Below are positions 32,465 through 38,412 of a DNA stretch of 38,412 bases, piece after piece. The translations under genes were made by a program, and so were the position numbers. The notes beneath the pieces are model-generated. The model was given only the letters and a program-made list of their open reading frames with translations, was not told the origin of the DNA and made no database searches. Within the stretch, counting starts at the first letter, position 1; every line of letters begins with the position of its first letter. Where the stretch lies: positions 1 to 38,412 of the forward strand of contig NZ_LAPT01000126.1 of assembly GCF_003194385.1 (NCBI RefSeq). The letters are read 5' to 3'. This DNA is from Pokkaliibacter plantistimulans. Lineage in GTDB: Bacteria; Pseudomonadota; Gammaproteobacteria; Pseudomonadales; Balneatricaceae.

Positions 32465-33304
32465 ATGTTACGCACTTTAAAACAAATCGAAGACTACGTG
32501 ATCGAAGCAACGGATGGGCCAGTAGGCCATATTCAGGATTGTTATTTTGATGATGAAGCCTGGACACTCCGCTACCTGGTCGCGGAGACTGGGCGCTGGT
32601 TGAGTAGTCGCACTGCATTGATTTCACCTATTGCTGTAAACAATCTGGATTGGGAAATACACAAGGTTTACGTAATTCTGGACCGTGAACATATTGAAAA
32701 AAGCCCGGATATCAATATATCTAAACCGATATCTCGTCAGGACGAAGAAATTCTTCTTGATTACTATAACTATCCTTACTATTGGGGAGGTATCGGTCTT
32801 TGGGGCATGTCAATGTATCCAACATTTCAGAGAGACCCAAATCCAGAACCGCATGACTGGGGAAATATCATGGCTCGCACTGAGATAGTTCATAACGAAG
32901 ATAACGACCCGCATTTACGAAGTGCTGCGTCACTTTTGAGCTATCGTATTCATACATCAGATGGCTTCATTGGCCATGTAGATGATCTCATCTTTGACGA
33001 AGAGTGCTGGGCGCTTCGATATTTCATAGTTAATACAGGAGGCTGGATGGCAGACCAGCTCTTATTGATCGCAACATCCTGGATTACCCATGTCGACTGG
33101 AATGAAAGAATCATTCATATAGGTTTACATCGGGATGCGATTCGTAAGGCCCCCCTTTATGAATCTGACAAGGTATTAACAAGAGAAACAGAGGAGATGC
33201 TGCATAACCATTATGGAGTGAGTGGTTATTGGCCAAACGAAGACTCGGAAGAAGAGATAGAGTCTTATTGTAAACCCTCTACAATTAAGAGATTCAGTCA
33301 TTGA
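32465..33304 (+). CDS. Double PRC-barrel domain protein
   Basis: 279 residues with two PRC-barrel-like repeats. Repeat 1 spans about 1-75 (IEATDGPVGHIQDCYFDDEA, WTLRYLVAETGRWL). Repeat 2 spans about 150-230 (YRIHTSDGFIGHVDDLIFDE, WALRYFIVNTGGWM). Each is followed by a helical segment ending near a Tyr-rich motif (LLDYYNYPYYWGG and MLHNHYGVSGYW). Such proteins are common in stress-related gene blocks and may bind other proteins or RNA; the partner is unknown. AAAGGAG lies 8 bases before the ATG. It is 85 bp downstream of the cyclase gene, so it could share the transcript or have its own promoter. Confidence 0.85.
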   Translation: MLRTLKQIEDYVIEATDGPVGHIQDCYFDDEAWTLRYLVAETGRWLSSRTALISPIAVNNLDWEIHKVYVILDREHIEKSPDINISKPISRQDEEILLDYYNYPYYWGGIGLWGMSMYPTFQRDPNPEPHDWGNIMARTEIVHNEDNDPHLRSAASLLSYRIHTSDGFIGHVDDLIFDEECWALRYFIVNTGGWMADQLLLIATSWITHVDWNERIIHIGLHRDAIRKAPLYESDKVLTRETEEMLHNHYGVSGYWPNEDSEEEIESYCKPSTIKRFSH

Positions 33305-33382
33305 CTACTCATATTAAATACATCATTCAATAGCAGGCGCTACCATTAAGAAATGTGGCAGAGGTTAATGTATTATCATTTC

Positions 33383-33961
33383 TTAAACATGCTGCTTGGG
33401 TCTATATGTAATGCGCCAGATACCTGAAGAAATAAAGGCAAGGCCTGTTAGTATTCCCACATAGGCCAAAGAGTAATCTGGCCAGCTAAGCAGCATGCTC
33501 CCGCCTATGATCAGAGAAATAAGGCCATCCCAAATCATCCAACGCCAACCGTTATAAGGCTTCCAGTAAAGCCCAACCAGCAACCTGCCTGCCCCGCTAA
33601 GTAAGAGTACACCAGCAATCAGCAGGGACAGCACAGCTATACCCGATGACGGAAATATCAGTATCATGACGCCACCCAGTAAGGTGATGTTGGCGGATAC
33701 AAACAGCCACAAAAATGCACTGTGCCTGAGTCGTTTGTCACAAGGGAATCGTAAATGGAATGCGTAGGTAATCTCCAGTAAACCACAAATAACCAGGAGC
33801 CAGCCGAATATCCACATGGTGGACAGTGCTGCCATGATGGGCATAAATATTGAAAAGATGCCTGCTATTAAAAGTGCACCTCCGCCATACATACGCCAGC
33901 GATTGGCTTGTAAAGACACTCCCACTTTTGACGATAATTGAAGTATTCGTAAGGAGTTCAT
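33383..33961 (-). CDS. hdeD: HdeD-family (DUF308) membrane protein
   Basis: 192 residues with six membrane helices and the HdeD pattern of repeated two-helix units: GGALLIAGIFSIFMPIMAAL, MWIFGWLLVICGLLEITYAF, WLFVSANITLLGGVMILIF, IAVLSLLIAGVLLLSGAGRL, MIWDGLISLIIGGSMLL, YVGILTGLAFISSGIWRITY. HdeD is associated with acid-stress resistance in enterobacteria and is found in stress islands elsewhere. It is convergent with the PRC-barrel gene and in line with the downstream Crp/Fnr regulator gene. Biochemical activity is not known. Confidence 0.88.
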   Translation of the reverse strand: MNSLRILQLSSKVGVSLQANRWRMYGGGALLIAGIFSIFMPIMAALSTMWIFGWLLVICGLLEITYAFHLRFPCDKRLRHSAFLWLFVSANITLLGGVMILIFPSSGIAVLSLLIAGVLLLSGAGRLLVGLYWKPYNGWRWMIWDGLISLIIGGSMLLSWPDYSLAYVGILTGLAFISSGIWRITYRPKQHV

Positions 33962-34139
33962 GGTTACCTCGGCCAGAAAAAAGATATTTAGACTTACTAT
34001 CTATACTCGCGACTACGAGTCATAAAGATTTTAAAAGACTTAAAGGCTATTTAATCAGTACATAAAACCGCAATGCTTAATAATCGGCTTTCACTTTTAA
34101 GTAAAAAGATTCATATACACTTCATAGGAATGAGATAAG

Positions 34140-34868
34140 TTACAGCGATAGAATCTGGTGGTATTCAGCCATTGTTTGATAGCACCCGCAGGCCAAAGCT
34201 TCCAAACCATTGCGATTCAGGATTCTGATTTCTCCCCGTGAATAGTGAATTAGCCCCTTACGCTGCAGATGCACTGCCGCTACCGTAATACTACTGCGCC
34301 GCACACCCAGCATGTCTGATAGGAATTCCTGAGTCAGATAAAACTGATCATTACTGCTTCTGTCATGTATCATCAGCAACCAGCGGGCAAGGCGCTGGCT
34401 TACTGAGTGAAAGCAGTTGCAAGCAGCATTACGTGCCAGCAATTGAAGCGTTATATAGAGATACTTTTGCAAAAGGCGTTGCAGTGTAGGTCGGTGTTCA
34501 AGCAGTTCAATAAATCCAGCGGTTTCCATACACAACGCAAGTCCGCTGCTCTGCACAGTGGCAGTCAAAGGAGCAGCCCCTTCACCAAGTAAAATAGAAG
34601 CTCCCAGCATCCCTTCATGTCCAATAAGGTTCATTTCCAGAGGAGGATGAGTATCTACCTGAGAAACCTGAGAGATTAAGCCAGAAACAGGGAAATATAC
34701 CGTGTCTGTATGCTTGCCTTCTTGATGAAGCACCTCCCCCATCTCCAGCCTTCTCTTTTCACTTCGGATCTTAAACTCATAGCGATCCTGAGTAGGTAGC
34801 ATATCAAGCAGACTATTGTCTTCGCTCGTTTCCGGGGCAATATACGAAGCGGGAGTGTAGGGCATCAT
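34140..34868 (-). CDS. Crp/Fnr-family regulator, copy 1
   Basis: 242 residues. An N-terminal cyclic-nucleotide-binding-like jelly-roll (about 30-150; MGEVLHQEGKHTDTVYFPVS, IGHEGMLGASILLGEG) is followed by a dimerisation helix and a C-terminal winged helix (LTQEFLSDMLGVRRSSITVA, LQRKGLIHYSRGEIRILN). The N-terminal Cys cluster of Fnr is absent, and the cAMP-binding residues are not evident, so the ligand is unknown. Its sequence layout is very close to that of the regulator encoded at 35058-35810, a likely duplication. It is encoded next to the hdeD gene on the same strand and may control the stress block. Confidence 0.88.
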   Translation of the reverse strand: MMPYTPASYIAPETSEDNSLLDMLPTQDRYEFKIRSEKRRLEMGEVLHQEGKHTDTVYFPVSGLISQVSQVDTHPPLEMNLIGHEGMLGASILLGEGAAPLTATVQSSGLALCMETAGFIELLEHRPTLQRLLQKYLYITLQLLARNAACNCFHSVSQRLARWLLMIHDRSSNDQFYLTQEFLSDMLGVRRSSITVAAVHLQRKGLIHYSRGEIRILNRNGLEALACGCYQTMAEYHQILSL

Positions 34869-35057
34869 TTTTCATCCTGAACAGTGTATTTGGCACATTC
34901 AAGCCTGACAGTATGGCTACTCCAGGTGAGGCTCGAAAACACCATATTCCAATCTGGACTAAATGCCGTCTGTGCGCTTCAACACAGAAGAATCAGTGAT
35001 CAATTAAGATGCAGTGAAAATAAATTATTTTTACCGAGCTGAGGTCAATAGAAGGTG

Positions 35058-35810
35058 TTATTGGTCAATATAGACTTTCTCAACATCACTGTGTGCAGAC
35101 TGCGTTAAATATGGCAAAAGTCTGTCAGTTTCTTTTTTCACCACGGCATAGCATTCACAGCTTAGTTGCTCCAGTGCATCGCGGTTTAATACGGTGATAT
35201 GCCCTCGGCTGTATTCAATGATACCTAGTTTCTGCAGCTTTCCAGCGGCATCGGTGACACCCTCCCTACGCACACCAAGCATGTTTGCGATTAATTCCTG
35301 CGTCATCGTGAGCTGGTTGCCAGGCAATCTATCCAGAGAAAGCAACAACCATCGGCACAATTGCTGATCAATGGTGTGATGCCGGTTACAAACAGCTGTT
35401 TGTGCCATTTGAGTAAGCAAAGCCTGTATGTATCTCAGAATCAGCTGCAGTAACGCGCCATGACGATTGAACTCCTCCTTGATGACCTGACCGGGCAGAC
35501 GATAAGCATGGCCAGCACTCTGCACTATGGCACGGCTTGGTGTGCTCTCCCCTCCCATAAAGAGCGCAACACCAATGAGCCCTTCATTGCCAACGACAGA
35601 TATTTCTGCTGACGCTCCGCTCTCCATCACATAGAGCAGTGACACTATTGAGTCAGTGGGAAAGTACACATGACGTAACGTATCGCCAGATTCGTAAAGC
35701 ACCTTCCCCAGTGGCATCGTGACCAGCTCAAGGGGCATCAGTCGTGCCATTACATCTGCGGGCAGCTCTGCCAGCAAATGATTTTGTCCGGGTGAAGGCC
35801 CTTCAGGCAT
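35058..35810 (-). CDS. Crp/Fnr-family regulator, copy 2
   Basis: About 250 residues from the ATG at 35810 (MPEGPSPGQN), which has GAGG about 7 bases upstream. The frame open to 35894 adds 28 unconserved residues. Domains match copy 1: sensor barrel (LGKVLYESGDTLRHVYFPTD, VGNEGLIGVALFMGG), dimer helix, and winged helix (MTQELIANMLGVRREGVTDA, LQKLGIIEYSRGHITVLNRD). The C-terminal motif SCECYAVVKKET parallels ACGCYQTMAEYH of copy 1. The shared architecture and neighbouring position indicate paralogues. The signal sensed is unknown. Confidence 0.88.
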   Translation of the reverse strand: MPEGPSPGQNHLLAELPADVMARLMPLELVTMPLGKVLYESGDTLRHVYFPTDSIVSLLYVMESGASAEISVVGNEGLIGVALFMGGESTPSRAIVQSAGHAYRLPGQVIKEEFNRHGALLQLILRYIQALLTQMAQTAVCNRHHTIDQQLCRWLLLSLDRLPGNQLTMTQELIANMLGVRREGVTDAAGKLQKLGIIEYSRGHITVLNRDALEQLSCECYAVVKKETDRLLPYLTQSAHSDVEKVYIDQ

Positions 35811-36953
35811 AGAAACCTCGTAGTCACACAAAAGTGAAGTGGACAAGTATAGTTCAGTCAATTTCCACCTCTGTGCGCTACCGCACATATGCATTGTCTG
35901 AGTAGCACAAGGTGCACTCTAAAAGGGTCGGCATGCCAGCTGCATCACACATTGATACCTACTGCACGCAGGACTAACCCAGCCTGTTTATCCTCCGCTA
36001 GCGTTGGGTAAATGGCACACTCATGCATTTGGCCAACACCTTCTGGAGCATAACCATGTGCTGTGTAAATGCGTCCGGGCATCAGTAGCAAAGTGGGTAA
36101 TGCTATAGCGTCTTAGACGCTGCCACACTGTATACGTGCGTTGTGCGTGTTTATAAGACAGCAGCCCTGCCAGACTACAGAAATACCTCAGCTGGTCATA
36201 CCGATTGCATAATTAAACAGCGATCCCAAGTGTCTGTCCGTACGATGCCGAACATAGTGAGATCTTCGGCTTGTGAGCACAGTCAGGAAGTCATTGTTTA
36301 TCTGACTAAAATTTTCACAGGAGTGACGAGCTGCAAAAGTCATAAAATAGTGATGAGCTTTCGATTAGCCTCACTCATTTCCACAATCAGCCTAGTCAGA
36401 TAAATAATTTTGCAACCCTTGCATCCTGAGTAAAAATGAAAAATTAAACTGAAGATGTTACTGAGGAAAAACCTAGCAAATGCAATGAATTTTGAAAATA
36501 TCGCAGACGCAGTGCTCCTCATATTCTTCTAAAAATTAAAATTCTTTATGTTACAAGGGTCTATCGCTTCTTTAAGTTCAAAGAAAACGATATCCAAAAC
36601 CCCTTGTCGCTACGGTGAGGAAATATTTTATGGCGATTATGATAATAAAGTTATCAATTCACTCTTAAGTAAGGTATGGTAGATCCCCTACTTCCTACTG
36701 ATATCAAACAACATGCCCTGGAAGCAGCTGCTTTCGAAGGTTTGTGATGTAAGCGGAAATAGAACTGCGGGAAGTGATCCCATTTGTAACGTGATAGTGA
36801 TTATTTTCAGCAGTACTGCAATGCCAGCAAATATTAAAATGAGTTTGTCGCTCTGCTGATATAAATGGTAAGCAGACCAATTTATATCTGTTTTCGTAAT
36901 GGTGATAATGGAAACAGGGTAATTAATTTCACCTTTTCGAAGACGAGTATAGT
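35811..36953. other. 1.14-kb gene-poor AT-rich region
   Basis: I see no convincing gene. The left end holds the divergent promoter of the Crp/Fnr copy 2 gene. A palindrome, AGCGTCTTAGACGCT, lies at 36107-36121. An inverted pair ACAAGGG/CCCTTGT lies at about 36553-36608. The right end must contain the promoter and leader of the cold-shock gene. Short frames at 36143-36403 and 36340-36522 have no family features and are probably chance. Confidence 0.55.
36107..36121. promoter_or_regulatory. 15-nt palindrome AGCGTCTTAGACGCT
   Basis: Perfect 7-bp arms around one central base. It lies about 300 bp upstream of the Crp/Fnr copy 2 start, in otherwise featureless sequence. It may be an operator or an RNA hairpin. 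Confidence 0.4.
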
Positions 36954-37160
36954 ATGAATAAAGGTACAGTTAAGTGGTTTAACGCCGACAAGGGTTTTGG
37001 TTTTATTACACCTGAAGATGGCGGAAAAGACCTTTTTGTGCATCATTCCGAAATTCTGGCGGGTGGTAGTTTTGCCACTCTGATTGAAGGCCAGAACGTA
37101 GAATTTGATATTGGTCAGGGACAAAAAGGACCGTGCGCAAATAAGGTTCGTGTAGTTTAA
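36954..37160 (+). CDS. Cold-shock (CspA-family) RNA-binding protein
   Basis: 68-residue single cold-shock domain, full length. RNP1 is KGFGFI (residues 13-18) and RNP2 is DLFVHH (26-31). The N-terminal [16 protein letters not shown] is canonical. These proteins bind single-stranded RNA and DNA and melt mRNA structure on cold or other stress. An intrinsic terminator follows 24 bp after the stop, so it is monocistronic. The exact paralogue (CspA, C, D or E type) cannot be told from sequence alone. Confidence 0.96.
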   Translation: MNKGTVKWFNADKGFGFITPEDGGKDLFVHHSEILAGGSFATLIEGQNVEFDIGQGQKGPCANKVRVV

Positions 37161-37183
37161 TTACTCTACATAATCCCTTATTT

Positions 37184-37214
37184 AAAAAAGCTGCCTATCA
37201 GGCGGCTTTTTTTG
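37184..37214 (+). terminator. Rho-independent terminator of the cold-shock gene
   Basis: The stem AAAAAGCTGCC with GGCGGCTTTTT around the loop TATCA is followed by a run of seven T. It directly follows the cold-shock stop codon. Confidence 0.9.
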
Positions 37215-37284
37215 TGCTCTTTTTTTTCTACTGCCCCGTCCTGAATAAGGTTTACACCTTCCATCCCGCATTGACGGAAATCCA

Positions 37285-37430
37285 ATGGCAAAAGGTGTAA
37301 AGCGTACTCAGCGAAATTACTCACTGGCTTTTAAATTAGCGATCATTGATCAGATTGCATTAAGAGCTATAAGCAAGCTCAAGATCGGCAACTTGTCAGC
37401 GCAACCGCATCTGTTGATACGTTGATAACT
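37285..37430 (+). pseudogene. IS3-family OrfA relic, frameshifted
   Basis: The start reads MAKGVKRTQRNYSLAFKLAI then IDQI, a transposase N-terminal helix. After a frame change near 37370 it continues as SYKQAQDRQLVSATASVDT, matching the helix-turn-helix part of IS3 OrfA proteins (SYKQAQxRYGI). The preceding sequence, CTGCCCCGTCCTGAATAAGG (37231-37250), resembles the terminal region of such elements. No OrfB is present, so only the left end of the element survives. Confidence 0.7.
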
Positions 37431-37442
37431 GATCAGGCGGAC

Positions 37443-37925
37443 TCACCGCGACACCTTTGTGCGTGATGCCTGCCACGTTAAACAGGTGCTGAGCATCAGC
37501 ACACCTGCACTGGCAACAAAGGTACTGAGGTATCAGACGGTATCGAAAAACAGACCGCCAATAGTCGAGCCCTGTGCAATGGAAAGCTAGACTACCGCGA
37601 CCATCAGGCCACGGCCCTCTTCCGCAGTGTCAGGCAGGGTTCTGGCTGCCCAGCTCCACCAGCCAACCAGCGCCGCTGTGGCGAAAAATCCCCACAAGCC
37701 CAGCAATATCGTGACGGAACTGAGACTCGCCCCCGAGGATGGGGATACTGATGGACGCGAACACACTGCGCTTGAGTATCGGGCCGATAACGAGGGTGCC
37801 AACCACGCCCATGACATCTATGCCCATCAGCAACAGTGTCGATACACTGACCCGCGTTACTCTTTCCAGAAGCTGAATCATCATCAGCGCCAGCTGATGG
37901 TTGAGCAGCACTTCGTGGCCAGTTG
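37443..37925 (-). pseudogene. Decayed MFS transporter C-terminal half
   Basis: Two frames on the minus strand join into an arabinose-efflux-type MFS protein. The upstream part reads LERVTRVSVSTLLLMGIDVM then GVVGTLVIGPILKRSVFASI. After a frameshift near 37720 it continues LLGLWGFFATAALVGWWSWA and ARTLPDTAEEGRGLMVAVV, hits TAG (37587-37589), continues LSIAQGSTIGGLFFDTV, hits TGA (37533-37535), and goes on YLSTFVASAGVLMLSTCL to a final TGA at 37443. At least one frameshift and two in-frame stops make it nonfunctional. The N-terminal half is missing. Confidence 0.75.
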
Positions 37926-38027
37926 AGCGATGCCCAGATTGCCCGGGCACGCAGTGCAGGTATCACTGATGGCAAGATCGTAGAGATTGTCGCGCAGACA
38001 GAGATCGACTTCCCACCAGCTTCATGA
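37905..38027 (+). pseudogene. Carboxymuconolactone-decarboxylase/AhpD-family C-terminal remnant
   Basis: The plus-strand frame reads LSDAQIARARSAGITDGKIV then EIVAQTEIDFPPAS and stops at 38025-38027. QIARARxAGxxDGEIVEVVA and the ending TEIDFP are typical of this family. About 15 residues normally found between EIVA and QTEIDFP are missing, so an internal deletion is likely. No start or Cys-x-x-Cys active site is present upstream. Confidence 0.6.
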
Positions 38028-38067
38028 GTATTCCGTGTACTCCACGCTGCGCCCAGCTAAGTCGTTC

Positions 38068-38394
38068 CTACTTCAACTTCAGCTTTTGTCGATCAGCCTC
38101 ACCTGGATTACATTCCTGCTTCGTGCCGGTCAGATAAAACTTCCCATCAGGAGCTGGATCTGTTCCACCATTGCAGCCTGGGATACCAGCCTGACCATTG
38201 ACGCCACCATCACCGCCGTTTCCTCCATTACCTCCTTGTGTTCCATTGCCGCCGTCTCCGCCATTGCCTCCATTACCGGCATAAGAGGTTGAACTGATAC
38301 CGGCAAGAAGAGATACCGATAAGCAAATCGTGATTAACCTTTTCACGTTGAAGCTCTTTAAACTTTTCACGTTGAAGCTCTTTAAACTTTTCAC
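38068..38394 (-). CDS. Small secreted glycine/asparagine-rich protein (5' end near or beyond the window edge)
   Basis: Up to 108 residues. A clear signal peptide (KRLITICLSVSLLAGISS, cleavage near SYA) is followed by a Gly-Asn-Gly-Gly repeat region (NGGNGGDGGNGTQGGNGGNG) and a short C-terminal part with two Cys (IPGCNGG and KQECNPGE) ending in a basic tail. Three in-frame GTG codons at 38394, 38370 and 38346 are possible starts, each in a copy of the 24-bp repeat. The GTG at 38346 gives an ordinary signal peptide; the frame is still open at the window edge. Low-complexity secreted protein, perhaps a surface or matrix component. Function unknown. Confidence 0.65.
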   Translation of the reverse strand: MKSLKSFNVKSLKSFNVKRLITICLSVSLLAGISSTSYAGNGGNGGDGGNGTQGGNGGNGGDGGVNGQAGIPGCNGGTDPAPDGKFYLTGTKQECNPGEADRQKLKLK

Positions 38395-38412
38395 GTTGAA
38401 ACTCTTTAACCT
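38341..38412. repeat. 24-bp tandem repeat, about 3 copies, spanning the start region of the Gly-rich gene
   Basis: The minus-strand unit AGTTTAAAGAGCTTCAACGTGAAA is repeated in frame and encodes SLKSFNVK. Two copies are identical, and the copy at the window edge has a small number of changes. Each unit contains AAGAG followed six bases later by GTG, a possible ribosome site and start codon. The array runs to the window end, so its full copy number is not seen. Confidence 0.9.

Noticed and set aside
34869-35057. Possible FNR box near TTGATCACTGATTC between the two Crp/Fnr genes
   Set aside because: Only one half matches TTGAT; the second half does not match ATCAA, so it is not reported as a site.
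36143-36522. Two short frames in the gap before the cold-shock gene
   Set aside because: No ribosome sites, no motifs and skewed AT-rich composition; better explained as chance frames.

Overview
The window reads as accessory chromosome of a marine or rhizosphere-type gammaproteobacterium, most like the Oceanospirillales. This is inferred from gene content only: TRAP transporters, uronate catabolism, aromatic catabolism, an HflK/HflC pair and a CspA-type protein. Base composition is mosaic. The uronate and ring-cleavage blocks are GC-rich. The sulfotransferase (about 14.2-14.9 kb) and the LysR-to-GST block (about 22.9-28.5 kb) are clearly AT-richer, which suggests separate acquisition. No rRNA, tRNA, CRISPR array or intact insertion sequence was seen.

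Layout. (1) 1-90 is an 8-bp tandem repeat. (2) 140-10528 is a uronate/uronoside uptake and catabolism region. On the minus strand lie two pairs of a TRAP solute-binding protein with a FadR-type GntR regulator. On the plus strand lie TRAP DctQ and DctM, a cytoplasmic GH31 alpha-glycosidase and uronate isomerase UxaC. A perfect 13-bp inverted repeat sits in the divergent promoter region. (3) 10741-13448 holds a small membrane protein, a probable decayed gene and a methyl-accepting chemotaxis protein. (4) 13449-16140 is a low-density zone with a sulfotransferase, a small membrane protein, an IS3-type transposase relic and a partial internal duplication. (5) 16141-22712 is an aromatic-degradation operon: a divergent GntR regulator, then a GlcG/HbpS-like protein, an ACMSD-like amidohydrolase, a VOC extradiol-type dioxygenase, an FAH-family hydrolase, a class A flavin monooxygenase and a GST-like isomerase, with four of the junctions overlapping or only a few bases apart. 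(6) 22860-28557 is a low-GC catabolic cassette: NodD-like LysR, outer-membrane barrel, MFS permease, carotenoid-oxygenase-family enzyme resembling isoeugenol monooxygenase, and a GST. (7) 29239-35810 is a stress/signalling block: paralogous HflK and HflC, a GGDEF diguanylate cyclase overlapping hflC, a double PRC-barrel protein, an HdeD-family membrane protein and two Crp/Fnr regulators. (8) 36954-38412 holds a cold-shock protein with its terminator, a graveyard of transposase, MFS and carboxymuconolactone-decarboxylase-family remnants, and a glycine-rich secreted protein whose start codons sit inside a 24-bp tandem repeat.

How the genes may work together. The TRAP system probably imports a uronic acid or uronate-containing oligosaccharide. 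GH31 would release the uronate and UxaC would isomerise it, under UxuR-like GntR control. The two aromatic modules each carry a specific regulator, an oxygenase and a GST, which fits breakdown of plant- or lignin-derived phenolics. The HflKC/diguanylate cyclase/PRC/HdeD/Crp block looks like an envelope-stress module. The most unusual points are the GH31-TRAP-UxaC uronoside operon, the mixed gentisate/meta-cleavage operon with a shared 17-bp promoter element, the HflC-diguanylate cyclase overlap, and the repeat-borne start codons at the right edge.
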